Below are positions 1 to 11,298 of a DNA stretch of 64,000 nucleotides, one piece after another. Below the pieces are notes generated by a model. The model had not been told where the DNA came from and made no database searches. It saw nothing but the letters and a program-made list of their open reading frames with translations. Every line of letters starts with the position of its first letter. The first letter of the stretch is position 1. Where the stretch lies: assembly GCA_950295325.1 (NCBI GenBank), contig OX485804.1, positions 34,040,001-34,104,000 of the forward strand, read 5' to 3'. The translations under genes and the position numbers were made by a program. The stretch is from Polytrichum commune. Its lineage: Eukaryota; Streptophyta; Polytrichopsida; Polytrichales; Polytrichaceae.

Positions 1-520
1 AAAAAGATCTTAATAAATGGAGACAAATATGAACAAGCGTTGTCAATCCTAAACGTTGTGAAAAAGAACCCAAAATGAGAAGAAAAAGCCTAGCAACCAC
101 GTCCTAAATACAAAGAGGATTCATGGACTTATTCCAGGTTCTATGCACGTATTAGGGACGTTAGATAATTAGACACTCTTCTGGCATCACTAATAGGAGT
201 TACATTTCAAGAGTGGTGACTAAGGACATTGAAGTTGTGAAAAAACTAGACTGCAAGTAATTCCAAGACTAGACTACATATACGCACCTTTGAAGGAGCT
301 TGAGGTGCTGGAGATGTTGGCAACAATGCGTCCGAGTACCTTCTGGTCCTCCTCCTCTCTTCTTCTAATGCCTACAGTTCTTATGCAATAATTAGTACTT
401 AGTTTCTACTGTTTCTACACGTAGTACCAGTCAATACGAATTCTTAGAGGGACTATTTGATCAAGCAATAGGAATTTGTAAACAACTGGCATGCACAATG
501 GTGAAATATCTAGCATGAGA
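1..520. other. Left edge, no gene seen
   Basis: AT-rich noncoding DNA. I see no open frame with protein-like composition and no RNA gene. It may hold the outer left part of the CACTA element that follows, but I could not find a CACTA terminus here. Confidence 0.5.
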
Positions 521-524
521 GACT

Positions 525-765
525 ATATATAGTCACCCTATTTACAGACAATGTACACAATGTACACAATGTGACAAGACATAGCCAATTTCTCCAGTGA
601 CTTGACTATCAATAGTCAACTTTTACAGTGAATTGACTATCAGTAGTCAATTCTTCCAGTGAATTGACTATCATTAGTCAATTTCTCCAATGAATTGACT
701 ACAGTGAATTGACTATTAGTAGTCAACTTTTACAGTGAATTGACTACAGTGAAGATGCCATGGAG
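525..765. repeat. Cluster of TTGACTA/TAGTCAA inverted motifs
   Basis: At least four units of TTGACTA, 3-4 bases, TAGTCAA lie here, spaced about 40 bp, with extra half sites and a GACTATATATAGTC palindrome near 523-536. The same motif recurs near 2.51, 4.86-5.0, 6.34-6.48 and 7.43-7.64 kb, that is in introns and flanks of the tnp2 gene. CACTA elements are known to carry short subterminal repeats bound by a TnpA-type protein, so these are candidate subterminal sites. Confidence 0.6.
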
Positions 766-982
766 TAGTGTGCAGTAAGGAGACTCATCTCTTCAATTTC
801 CTTGACACAACCCTTAGATGCAGATACCTCGAATTAAGTCTACATTCATACAATATGTGTAATTAGGTTTCCCCCCGCTAATCGATCAACACTCCCCACT
901 CTTTTGAATATTCACACGTCTACACTGCTTGGAAGCGTAGGCAAGAAAACCCCAAAATGAACACAATTTTTGGAAAACGCAC

Positions 983-1471
983 CTTTGTCTGGGATTGAGT
1001 TATTACTGGCGTCGGGGATGGTGCTCTCCTGGACCTCGTAATCCTCGTAACCTCCTGCTCCTCTGGTTGTAGTTGCAAAGGACCACGACCAGGGTTTGAA
1101 GCACGCCTTTCCTTCTCCTCCTTCGCTTGTTTGCAAACTTCAGATGCAAGTGCAGGTAAGCCTAGGTCCTCCAATCTCTTGTTGTTCCTCTCTATATTCC
1201 TCAACCGAGACGCCTCATATGTTGTTAGGGGAACCTTGTCCGATGCTGGAGGGGAGTCGCACTCCTTTTGCGAGCAATTCTCTGTCCGGCACCTGCTATC
1301 CCTGCTTGGTGACTCGCCGCCCTCACTTGTAGTACCTGTACCTGCGCCCTCACCTCCGCTGCTAGTTGTGGTGCCCTCGCTCTCGCTCCATGGTCCGCTC
1401 TCACTCTCGCTCCTTGTGTCGCCTTCACTACTCTCGAAGCTAGCATTCTCAAAGCCCTCTTCCGTGTCCAT
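983..1471 (-). CDS. Divergent CACTA-associated gene, first exon (TnpA candidate)
   Basis: A 163-codon open exon starts at ATG 1474-1469 region (frame start 1471) and ends at a good donor AAAG|GTGCGT at 983/982; the rest would lie to the left. The first 80 residues are rich in Ser, Gly, Glu and Thr. Then comes a recognisable charged helix, TYEASRLRNIERNNKRLEDL, followed by a Lys/Glu-rich stretch and a basic RSRR tail. It is transcribed away from tnp2, between it and the TTGACTA cluster, the place where a second element protein would sit. I cannot assign a domain. Equating it with TnpA is inference from position only. Confidence 0.45.
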
Positions 1472-1639
1472 GTCTAGACAACCCGAAGGTGCAGAGGAAG
1501 GACACGGTGGTGGTGGCCGCCCAGAAAAGGAACGCCATTGCTGCAGCGATTGTTTTCTATACCAACCACCTACACCCTACACCTACACTGCATGCACAAG
1601 AAGTAGTTCACTTTGGTGGCAGTCGGGGAGAGTGTAACC

Positions 1640-2255
1640 GTCGAAGCAATAAGTGTTGAAGATGGCGGGGAGGGGGGGTTAGGGTGCTCTACATGGCGGG
1701 GAAGGTTAGGGTTAGGTTAGGGTCTGGGACCGTTAGGGCAGCTGTTGCGCATTTTGAACACCGACTAACAAATGATAAGTCCGAGACTGTTAGACTAACA
1801 TGGCCTGGCCCGGTATGATTATACTCCCAACTCTCAACAGAGTTGAGTGACTGTGGGGGATATACATGATGCAATCATCATGAGTTTGAGCTATTCAGAA
1901 TTCAATTTGAATAATATCACACGTCATCTGATCATGTGTGATATTCAAATTTTGAGGGCTGAAAACAAGACATTAGAAGTTGCTTCCAATGGAATCAATC
2001 CAACTGCTTGTTTGATTGGATGATCTTCGAGATTGTTCCTATGAACTAACATGTACTTCACGAGGGAATTCAAACAAGGTGAAACACACTTGTATCTTCT
2101 CTACTTGATGCATGTTGTGTTTAAAGTATCATATCCATGTCCATATTCAAGATCCTCTAATGACTTAGATGTTACTTTTGCTACAGGATGTGCTAGACTC
2201 CTCGACCTGCTGCTGCGGAGAGTGTGAATAGGTGCTACAGATTTGAATGTGACAG
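1640..2255. other. Intergenic spacer between divergent CACTA genes
   Basis: No coding frame is supported. A hairpin-like AATATCACAC...GTGTGATATT pair at about 1912-1945 (arms roughly 16 bp) is visible and could be part of the shared promoter region. Confidence 0.35.
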
Positions 2256-3023
2256 ATGGACAAGAATTCAAGAGACGAACTCCTGCACCTACAACTATGG
2301 GACCTAGAGGAGAAGGAGGCAAATGGAATGTTCCTGTCATCATATCCATGTCCATGTAAAAACTGCATGGGTGGGAGGGTTCTATCAAGAGAAACCATTC
2401 GCAAGCATCTGAGGCATTACAAGCGCGATCCACAATTCCATAGGTCTATACTGGTACGTGTTTGTATTCCTAAAATGTGGTTGGAATTAGTGCATCTAAA
2501 CCCTAACCCTATAATGTCAGTATTTGACTATCCATAGTCACATATGTCAATGTTGTGACTATAGACTAGTCTTACTGGCCAAGAAAGAACACCAAATACT
2601 GATGACGTTCTTCCAAGCACAATGGACGCCGAACACGAGGAAAGCAGCGGCGCAAGTGAGCATGAGAATGATGAAGGCGAGTTTGAAGTGCAGCGGATGA
2701 TAACAGAGTGTTTTGGTCGGTTTGAGAACAACAACAATGATGGCCATGATGATACCATACTTGAAGATGAACGGGAATTTATGGTTGAGGAAGGAATGGA
2801 TCTACTAGAAGAATCTGCAGTCCCATTGTATGAGGGCAGCAAAACAAGCCGAGTAGTTGCGGTCATTCTCCTTTTAAATTGTTTTGCTGTCTTTGGAGTC
2901 TCCAATGCATGCGCTACAGAATTGTTGAAGTTGCTGTCGGAGCTATTACCTATCAAAAACACTCTTCCAAAATCTTACTATGAAGCTCGTAAGTATCTAA
3001 GGCAACTCGGATTATCATTTGTC

Positions 3024-3839
3024 CTCGGGGGGGGGACACTGGTGAAAAACGTAGGAACTACGTGCGATAAAATATAGGGTCTTGTATAAAAATTTGGCGT
3101 AAAATTTGTAAAATTATTAGATGTAGTATAGGGTGCTCTGGGATTGTGAAACATGATTATATGTAATATAGCATTTGACAAAACATGATCAAATTACCTA
3201 AGTGGTACATATAAAATAGCATGGAGAAAAAGCAATAGTTTCAAAAATTAAATACTTTGCCACCAAAATATAAAACCAGCCCCACTTTGGACCTTTCGGA
3301 AATTGCATAAATGAAAAAAAAAATGCCGGCTAATTGCCTAAATACATTAGGAAATGGGGGCTATCAACCGATAAATTTTGCACTCTCTAGGCCCACTCTT
3401 GGGTAAAAATTGAAAAATCCGAGCTACCTCCAGAAAGCTCGGCAATTAGCCGTTTCCTCTACAGAACTCCCCGGACTCTGCTCCCGCCTTCTCTCGCCCC
3501 CGCCTCCATCAACCCTAGTTGGCAGACCTCAACTTGGTGCAAGAGTGGCACTCTGCTTCTCCGAGGCCTTGGAACAATCGGAGGATTCGGCTTCCAAACA
3601 ATCGAAAACAATCAAGCAATCACCACCGGAAGCCTGGACATATAAGTAATATAGGGTACCATAAAATCAACCATCCAAGAATTTATAATTACCAATAGGG
3701 TGCAAATAATCACAACAATTTACCATTATTTCAAAAATTAGCATCCCTTATAACCCTTTCTCATAGGTAAATAGCGCCCATTTTAATAGGTCATTATCGC
3801 AGGTGTATGCAAAATATACAAGGGAGTGCCCCCCCCGAG
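3024..3839. mobile_element. 816-bp hAT-like element inside tnp2 exon
   Basis: The ends are inverted: CTCGGGGGGGGGACAC on the left and GTGCCCCCCCCGAG on the right. An 8-bp direct repeat CATTTGTC flanks it (3016-3023 and 3840-3847). Taking out the element and one repeat joins tnp2 codons exactly between GLSF and VSIHACING. There is no transposase inside, so it is non-autonomous. The 8-bp duplication fits hAT, but the G-rich terminus is not the classic hAT CAGGG. A similar element lies at 37542-38283. Confidence 0.85.
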
Positions 3840-4844
3840 CATTTGTCTCAATACATGCCTGTATAAATGGGTGTTGTTTATTCCGAAAGGAGCTAGAAGG
3901 CGCAATGAATTGTCCAAAATATGGACAATTGAGGTACAAATCCGAGTCAAGCAGGACACCAATGAAAGTTCTGCGGCATTTTCCACTCATACCATGGCTA
4001 CGAAGGATGTATCGATGTACATCTCTCGCAAAATTAAATAAATGGCATATCGAACGGAAGAACTGTAATGGCAACGTGGAATACGTTCCAGACTCAAAGG
4101 CGTGGAAACACATTGACTCTGTATATCCAGGGTTTGCGTTGGAGGAAAGGAACATACGACTAGGACTTGCTCTAGACGGTGTCAATCCATTCTCAAACCA
4201 ATCCCTAAGTCATTCCACTTGGCCAGTTGTACTACTGAACTACAAATGGTTGGTGACAAAGCGGTTTTTCTTAATGTTGGCCCTCATCATTCATGGGAAA
4301 GAGAGTGTCACATCTGAAAATGTGGACGTGTACCTTGCTCCATTGATTGAAGAATTGCAGCAACTTTGGGAAGGCATTGATGCAGTAGATGCATCTGCAG
4401 AGAGTGTGAATAGGAGTTTCACGTTGAAGGCCATCCTCATGTGGTGCATCCATGACTTCCCGGCATATGGCCTAGTGTCAGGGCAAGTGACAAAGGGGTA
4501 CAGAGGGTGCACCGAATGTGGTCCTAGTGTAACAACCCGACGTTCTGAAGCGTTAACGAAGAATGTATATTTAGGGCATCGTCGTTTCTTGAACCGAACC
4601 CATCCATATCGAAGATTGCAGAGAGCATTTGATGGATCAACCGAGACCCGTCCACCACCAAGACAGCTAAGTGGCCGTGACATAGTCCGTTATGCGACGA
4701 GGAGAGAAAAGTGGTTGGCTGACTCCCCACGAAACAGACCAGGGGGGTTAAACGATCCAATACATGACACAGGCGTGAAAAGACTGTCTGCATTATTTGC
4801 ACTTCCATATTGGCAGGTGAGTGTTTAGTTCCAAACCCATTGTC

Positions 4845-5010
4845 ATACCCTCATGACTTAAAATAAGACTAACAATAGTCAAAGAATAACTCAAAGCTTC
4901 AAAAATTGGTTTGGAGGACTACCGGTAGTCAACTTCTAGTGACATCCATGCAAACTTGACTATAGTCAAATATGATTGACTACACATTGTCAATGCTAAT
5001 ATAATAGTGA
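4845..5010. repeat. TAGTCAA motifs in tnp2 intron
   Basis: This intron has at least four copies of the CACTA motif, among them ACTACCGGTAGTCAA and TTGACTATAGTCAA, facing each other as inverted pairs. Same motif as the left cluster. Confidence 0.55.
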
Positions 5011-5558
5011 CTGTATGATGACTAAGAGTACAAATATAATTCCACTAATGGGAGCCACTGTTTGTATGCAGTCTCTTACAATAAGGCATGTGCTCGATGC
5101 AATGCACTGTGAAAAGAACTTATGTGAGAACATCATGAAGATAATTTGGGGTTTAAAGGATAACCTCAAAGTACAGATGGATCTAGCGGAAGCAAACATT
5201 AGGCCGGAATTGCACGCAGTTCCTGGCGGTGCAAGGGGAACCTTGTTCATACCAAGAGCTCCGTATATTCTATCAAGAGCATAGAAGGCTGTGTTTACAA
5301 ACATCATTCGTGGATTGAAGACTCTTAGCAATTACGTGGGCCAACTGTCTAAAAGAATCATAGATGATGGAGAGTTACGAGGAATGAAGAGTCATGACTA
5401 CCACATTCTAATGCAACAAATCTTGCCATTGTGTTTACGAACGCTTTTACCAAAGGATGTCCGAATTGCCATTATACGGATATGCCGAGTCTTTGCCCGT
5501 TTGTGCGTGAAGTCGGTGGATCCTTCAAGCATGACTAATTTGTTCAATGAGACAGCCG

Positions 5559-5967
5559 CACGGGGGGATCACTCCATTGTCAAGTTGAACACCACGTGTG
5601 ACCAAAAAAAATCTTCTTTTGGTAAGTTGCACCACCAAAATGGGTCAAAATTTTATCAATTTTTTTTCATGAGTAGATATATACAGTACCTATGACATAG
5701 TTAAAAGTGGTAACTTAATTTGATGATTTGTTTTTTTCATAAAACATACCGTTTCTAACTAGAATGACACATAATTGAACTAAAACAATTACTAAAAAAA
5801 TAAAGATGACTAAAAATTTCCAAAAAAAATACAAAAGATACTATCAATGGTTATGTATATGTAGAAAAAATATCATAAATTTTAAAATTATATATGGCAT
5901 GTAATATAGGGGTAGCAAACTTTGTCTACACGTGGTGTCAACTTGACAATGAAGTGACCTCCCCGTG
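5559..5967. mobile_element. 409-bp hAT-like MITE inside tnp2 exon
   Basis: Terminal inverted repeats of roughly 45 bp begin CACGGGG and share CATTGTCAAGTTGA and ACACCACGTGT at both ends. The flanking 8-bp duplication is GACAGCCG (5551-5558 and 5968-5975). Removal joins tnp2 codons NETA and VTMCMLERV in frame. It has no coding capacity and an AT-rich centre. Confidence 0.9.
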
Positions 5968-6339
5968 GACAGCCGTTACTATGTGTATGTTGGAAAGGGT
6001 CTTACCACCAGCATTCTTTGATGTCATGTCTCACTTGCCTATTCACTTGGTGCAACAGTTAGACATTTGCGGACCAGTGCACACCCGGTGGATGTACCCA
6101 ATGGAACGGTACTTGAAAACTCTGAAAGGATACGTGCGTCTTCGAAGCAATCATGAGGGCTCTATGGCACAAAGCTACATCATGGATGAAGCAATGGGAT
6201 TTTGTACTGAATATATGCAACAATGTTGTGAAAGTGAGCGTCGTGTGTGGGATGACAAAGAAGAACTACGTTTTTGGATACATGAATTTGTGTTGAACAA
6301 TGCGGAGCCATTGTAAGTTTACAAAGAGTAAAACCACGT

Positions 6340-6480
6340 ACTTTGTGTTGTTGCTCCTGTGACTACATTGTTGACAAGTCATAGTCATAAGCATTCATAG
6401 TGTGACTAACAACAATACTAGATATGCTTCGCAAAACTAAATGGAGTCATCATTGTTATTTGGATGACTAATTTCAGTCA
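6340..6480. repeat. GACTA/TAGTC motifs after tnp2 block
   Basis: Several degenerate GACTAC, GTCATAGTC and GACTAATTTCAGTC motifs lie in the noncoding gap between the DUF4218-like and DUF4216-like parts. They continue the element-specific motif series. Confidence 0.4.
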
Positions 6481-7424
6481 TTGCATTTTTGAAGCTCTGT
6501 TATAGTGTCGTGGTAATCCAAATAAATAATGACACCAAAAAGTGAGTGTGTGGTGTAGACGACACGCTGCAGAACTGACCCGAAGGAAGAGGTCAAGGGA
6601 AGACATGTGACGTCAACACCGGGGTAGGAGATTGGAGTACCCAAGCAGCATGCAAGAAGAGGCCTTCACAACCTGGTTTCCTGTTGTAGTGCAAGATGAC
6701 ATCAACCAAGGGATTGATGTATCCATGGATGTTTAAGCATTGCTAATGCCACCTTCAAGGAACGCCAAATCCTACAAGTCTATGTATGCGTATGGCAACC
6801 ACATCAGGGTTCGTAGCGTAGAATCAAACATGAATACGTGTGATAGTGGTGTGGCAGCTACCTTTTTGCAAGCATGTCGTGCAAGCAACAATTCACGAAA
6901 TGTACGCACAACAAATTTAGAATACATAGGATGGGTGAAAGAAATAATAGGGGTAGACTATGGAGAGTTTGAGCTGATAGTTTTGTATTGCACATGGGTG
7001 AGAGCTAACCTCCGGGGCGTCGGAGCAACAATGAAACGTGACGACTACGGCTTCACATTAATCAAATTCGATCGTATCATCCCATATTCAGCAGACTCCT
7101 TTGCATTTCCCCTCCATGTGCAACAAGTCTTTTTTGTGGACGATGTAGAGAATCCCGAATGGAAAGTTGTGATGAGGAAAGAAGCTCGAGGTGCAAGAGT
7201 GGCATCTACATCCGAGAGGAGACCTGAGCCACTTAGTTTAGTTCTAGGCAGAGATGAAGACTACCGTGGATTGAGATCTAATATTTTAAACGAAGATGTG
7301 CAACCTCGTGCACCTGTGCTAGAAGGATGCACAATACTAGAAGCCGAGGACGTTCATGCAGCAATGCAAGAAAGAGAGGAAGAGCCAGATTACAATGAAG
7401 ATAGATTATAGTGTGGTCTTTTGA

Positions 7425-7640
7425 GACGTCGACTGATGTAGTCAACGTTGACTAAAACTAGTCAAATTGGTCACCATGGTCGTACCCAATGAGTAAAATT
7501 TTGTTCCCGAAGCTGGTCCCCTCGAGGTTCTCTTATTTTTTACTACAACTTGACTGGGAATCTTCTAGGAATCTATTTTTACTAGTTGTAGTCCTCATGT
7601 GATTAGTTAGTCTAGTTCGGTCAACTTGATGTAGTCAAAA
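7425..7640. repeat. Right-hand cluster of TAGTCAA motifs
   Basis: About six copies, including GTAGTCAACGTTGACTA and GGTCAACTTGATGTAGTC, follow the tnp2 stop. They mirror the cluster at 525-765 and probably mark the right subterminal part of the CACTA element. Confidence 0.55.
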
Positions 7641-8222
7641 AAGCTTGTTTTTGGCATAGTGCTTTCTCCTAGGATATGACACATGCAATGAGTATGAGAT
7701 AGTTAGCAAATCCAAATCAAAGCCAAAGTTAGTTTCCACATAATCCTTAGAACTCGTTATCGAAGTGAAGGTGCTCGTGCTTGTTGAATGATCATACACG
7801 TTTCCCCAATTATGTCAGCTAAGTGCTTTTCATATTTAAAACCCATAGTCTTATCTCTTTTAAACACACGATTTTTTGGTATACATTTTGAAAAAAAAAA
7901 ACACCTAACCATATTACCTCTCAAATATATATATGTCCAATTAAGATAAGTAACCAAAAAATCAGGCACAACTGCCTTACTTCACATGACAGAGTTCAAT
8001 GAAGAATGACACACCGGAAACCTCAACATCTCCACTCTCTTCATCAAGCACTGGTGCATGGCCACGAGATAGTTAAATACAACATTTACATATCATATTC
8101 CAAGAATTTTTACAAGGTCCTGCATCCATACCAGGTCCTTGGTACATGACCCCGTATATACATGTGTGCGACTCAGTGCTTACTTAATTCAGATCCAGAT
8201 GTAACCTACTGAGCTCAAGCTT

Positions 8223-8254
<32 letters not shown>

Positions 8255-8430
8255 CATATATATATGTATATGCGCACATGTCTCGATCCTGATCAACATG
8301 CACTGTATCGGTAGTTTTAATCTCCTTCATCTGTTTCGAGTCTACATCAGACCGGAAATCACTCGGGAAGTGTATGTAGATTCGATTATTTTATCGTATC
8401 CCTGCTTGCTTGCATGCATCACATTACGCA
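7640..8430. other. Noncoding; CA/TA microsatellite
   Basis: No gene is seen. A compound microsatellite of CA then TA repeats occupies about 8222-8271. The remainder is AT-rich and would be the 3-prime flank of the ASR-like gene to the right. Confidence 0.5.
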
Positions 8431-8431
8431 T

Positions 8432-8629
8432 TTACAGGTGGAGATGGTGGTGGTGCTTCTCGCCACCGTCGCCAGCCTCTTTATCCTCCTTCTTCTCGTG
8501 GTGATGGTAGCCTGCGTACCCCAAAATGCCTCCACCCACAACTCCGGCGGCCACCTCTTCCTCCAGCCTCTTCCTGCGCCTCTGCTTCTCCTCGTCCGAA
8601 ATGTCGCTGCGGTTGGCCAGGTTGTCAAC
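8432..8629 (-). CDS. ASR-like (ABA/WDS, abscisic stress ripening) protein, last exon
   Basis: The exon opens after acceptor CTTGTGCAG|GTTGAC and ends at TAA 8434-8432, giving 65 residues. It carries a Lys/Arg-rich helix, then LEEEVAAGVVGGGILGYAGY, HHHEKKEDKE and a C-terminal EKHHHHL. Plant ASR proteins end with EEEVAAAAAVG...HEHHEKKE...KKHHHLF, so the match is at the diagnostic C-terminus. ASR proteins are small hydrophilic stress proteins that bind Zn through His and can act as chaperones or DNA-binding regulators. The upstream exon or exons lie to the right; see 9870-9951. Confidence 0.7.
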   Translation of the reverse strand, partial: VDNLANRSDISDEEKQRRRKRLEEEVAAGVVGGGILGYAGYHHHEKKEDKEAGDGGEKHHHHLHL

Positions 8630-9239
8630 CTGCACAAGTGGAAATTCAATTTCAAAACCCTTCATTCACCCAAGGGGAGAGCAGTCCCAGGAGCTCTGAT
8701 GTGCTTTTCTATCTAAGGCAGACATGCCCAGTAATTCCAACATAGCAAAAATTGGACACCGATATATGTGAGCGGTATGTCGTTGATTGTGGATCTAAGA
8801 ATGGACACCTTAAAGACACTGTCGATGAAAGAGCCTAGACTGAGTTAATTATTCTAACGTCAATATGAGAATCCTTACTTTGATGGCATTAAAGTATTCA
8901 TACAAGATCAGAAAGTTGTGAGGTAAGTGGCTACAGGGCCTAGGCACAATTTGCATTTGCTAATCATCTCACACTAATTTCGTGATCGTATTGTACGAGA
9001 AGTGGGTGCAATGAGAAAATCGTCCGAATAACACTCGTGTTTCTTAGATGCATTTAGAAGAATTCATCCGTCACCTCCCAGTTTTTTCCATGAGTACACT
9101 GGTTACGCTCCATAAGCAGCTTGAGTAGTTGTTTTGATTTCACTATCGCAACTCATCATCCAATATCCTCTCGCCAGATACAAGTACGGTAACCGACACG
9201 AAGAACCCCACTGTGGGTTATGGCTCCTCGTGCCAGAAA

Positions 9240-9965
9240 CTATATGGATAATGATCACTGTCTCATAACAATTGACACCTTCAATTCACATTCGATCTAG
9301 AAATGACAAATTCCGAATGCAAAGGCTACGGATCATGTCAAAGTGTGACAATTGGATCATTTGCAAGGTTACAGAAGAAATCAAGTATCTTGTGCTTCCT
9401 CAATGAACCGGCTATATCCTATAGTTAGGCTCATCATGTCAATTATCATACTCATAACAAGAACTGTCTTTTGACAATTTCAACTGGTCAAATTCACATT
9501 CAATAGAAACGACAAAATGTGAATGCAAAGGCTACAGATCCTGCACAAGGCGTAAAAATCGAGTTTTCATGCAGAGTTGCAGAAGACAGTGAGTATCTTG
9601 TCCAGCTTCCTCAAAGAACTGGTTATAGCCCACAACTGGGCTCTAAATGGAGGATATTGTGAGTGACGAAATACTAAACTGATTGTTAATAGCATGAACA
9701 AAGATGAATTGGGTTGGTAGGGGAAAAATCAGTATCTTATAATAATCTCGACACATTAAATGCACATTTGATAGTAATGACAAACTCGGAATGCACAGGC
9801 AATGGATCCTGTACAAATCATGACGATGGGTTAATATTTGCGGGAGTTACGAAAGAAACTGAGTACCAACCTCCTCCTTCCTCAACGAACTTTTGTGGTA
9901 ACCGTGTCCAACATCATCACCCCAGCCATTGTTATCAGCGTACCCTGCCATGGCTGAAAGCTTGA
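9240..9965. repeat. Three degenerate tandem units upstream of ASR-like exon
   Basis: Three units of about 205-270 bp share the core GAATGCAMAGGCWAYRGATC (near 9.31, 9.52 and 9.79 kb), a preceding ACATTYRAT...GACAAA and a following segment with CTTCCTCAA. On the minus strand each holds an exon-like piece with GGTTATA or GGTTACC followed by a TTGAGGAAG stretch. They look like tandem duplication of an exon-containing segment of the ASR-like gene. Confidence 0.55.
9870..9951 (-). CDS. Candidate first exon of the ASR-like gene
   Basis: ATG at 9951-9949 opens a frame MAGYADNNGWGDDVGHGYHK, rich in Gly, Tyr, His and Asp as in ASR N-termini. A donor could be GAG|GTTGGT near 9870. It sits in the last of the three tandem units, 1.2 kb upstream of the clear last exon on the same strand. 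Similar pieces in the other two units may be spare or degenerate exons. Assignment is tentative. Confidence 0.35.
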
Positions 9966-9999
9966 TGAATCTACTATAACTTGACAATATCGATGCTCC

Positions 10000-10790
10000 A
10001 ATAAGCTAAAAACTTCACAAACAACAATGATTCTGAAGACTGGTGGTGTTCTGAAAACTGTGCAACGAGCGCAGCAATTTATAAGGATGTTGATGAGTCC
10101 CTTCGTAACGCGGGGTTAGGCTCCAGCTCGGGTGATCTGTGATAGCCACGTTGCAACATCATTTGAGAATGTACTCAGAAAACACTTCTTTCGATGACTC
10201 TCCATGATAGGCTTTTTCCTCGTCACACCAGCCTCCACAATCATCCACTTGGCGAAGGCCGAGAGGATGGGTGGCTGAAGAGAATTGAATGTTGGTAAAC
10301 CGGAGGTCGTACAATGTAGGTCGTGCAATGTATAGAGACAGGTGCTTGCGGGACTGCTTATACTGCAAGCAATTAATTGAACAAAACCTTTCTAAGCTAG
10401 GCATTACCTAAAGCCAATCCCATGTGCCACAATCTTACCTTGAATGCTCAAGCAACCTGAATCGGGTCGCCACCTAATATTCCATTGGGGTTTGCAACCC
10501 TTTAAGTGGCAATCTATATGGATGGCAGGTATCTATTGGTGTAGGGTGGTTCCCAATATCATGTGGACCAAAATAACATATAAAAACCTCATACTTCAAG
10601 CATGTAGGATTTTTTTATTAGGTTGGCATTGCTTGTTTTGGGAGGTGGTTCCACATGTTGCTCAAATGTAGGAGCCAAATTTAGGAGCTAAAATCTTGCA
10701 CATGTGATGCCCAATTTGGGTGGTTTTTTTTTCCTTCCTTAAAACAAGGTGACAATTGTGCACCACTTGACTGGGTGGATTTGGAAAAAA
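10000..10790. other. Noncoding
   Basis: Upstream flank of the ASR-like gene. I see no supported gene; short frames have no protein-like signature. Confidence 0.4.
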
Positions 10791-10796
10791 AACTTA

Positions 10797-11295
10797 AGAC
10801 CACTTCACACACGAGCCAATAGCCGTGACCATGAAATTGTGAGAGCCCAAAAGTGTCCAAAGGCCGTCCCAAGACACCTCCAAAACCATGTAGTGTGGTC
10901 ACGGATCCTCAAGCGTAGTGTGAAGTCATATGTGACCAGGCCATCAACCAAATGTTATTTCATGAATTTCTATTGATGTGGGTCCTCACACACGATAAAA
11001 TAGAATAAATTAACAGTTGTGAGCGTTTAGAGTGCCATGGTCTCCCGGTTTTGTGTTAGGCCTACCTCCAAGAGGTGGTTTTGGGAAAATAGTCCAAGTG
11101 ACTGTGAAACATGATCCATTCGATGCCATGTAGGAATCCATATAAACTTTAATTACATCCATCTTGCATTCATATACTCCGTTGGTCCCTCAAGCATAGT
11201 GTGAAGTGAACTTGGACCGGCTCCGTCTTTTCCACCGATGAGAATGCTTGAAGTGTAATGATCACGGGCTCTCAATCTTGTGTGTGAAGTGACCC
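10797..11295. mobile_element. 499-bp PIF/Harbinger-like (Tourist) MITE, copy 1
   Basis: The ends are inverted: AGACCACTTCACACACGAG on the left and the complement of GGGTCACTTCACACACAAG on the right. TTA stands on both sides (10794-10796 and 11296-11298), the target size of PIF/Harbinger. The internal sequence recurs at 24.0-25.85, 28.2-28.5, 36.3-36.69 and partly near 56.6 kb. No coding capacity. Confidence 0.75.
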
Positions 11296-11298
11296 TTA

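Larger units (their letters stand above)
2256..7411 (+). pseudogene. tnp2: CACTA transposase TNP2, disrupted
   Basis: The coding blocks follow the plant TNP2 order. Exon 1 (2256-2453, donor CTG|GTACGT) has the Cys-rich transposase-associated N-terminus with PCPCKNC. The second block, from about 2570 to 4815, holds the core with SIHACING, PLIPWLRRM and NIRLGLALDGVNPF, then GQVTKGYRGCTECG and GHRRFL. From 5071 a block carries CEKNLCENIMKIIWG and a DUF4218-like part (HDYHILMQQILP, GPVHTRWMYPMERY); it ends near 6315. The last block (6740-7411) is DUF4216-like with MNTCDSGVAATF and DDYGFTLIKFDR. Damage: insertions at 3024-3839 and 5559-5967, an in-frame TAG at 5282-5284 and a TAA at 6734-6736. Removing each insertion plus one target copy restores the frame, so the gene was intact before them. 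Confidence 0.9.
530..7640 (+). mobile_element. CACTA (En/Spm-like) DNA transposon, decayed; ends approximate
   Basis: The region holds a tnp2 transposase gene on + (2256-7411) and a divergent exon on - (983-1471), bracketed by TAGTCAA motif clusters. The two-gene layout with short inverted motifs in the flanks fits the CACTA superfamily. I did not find the diagnostic CACTA terminal bases or a 3-bp target duplication, so the limits are only where the motif clusters stop. tnp2 carries two transposon insertions and two in-frame stops, so this copy is not autonomous. Confidence 0.7.

Noticed and set aside
3024-3839. Reading the tnp2 interruption as an intron
   Set aside because: It has no GT-AG ends, but has inverted ends and an 8-bp duplication.
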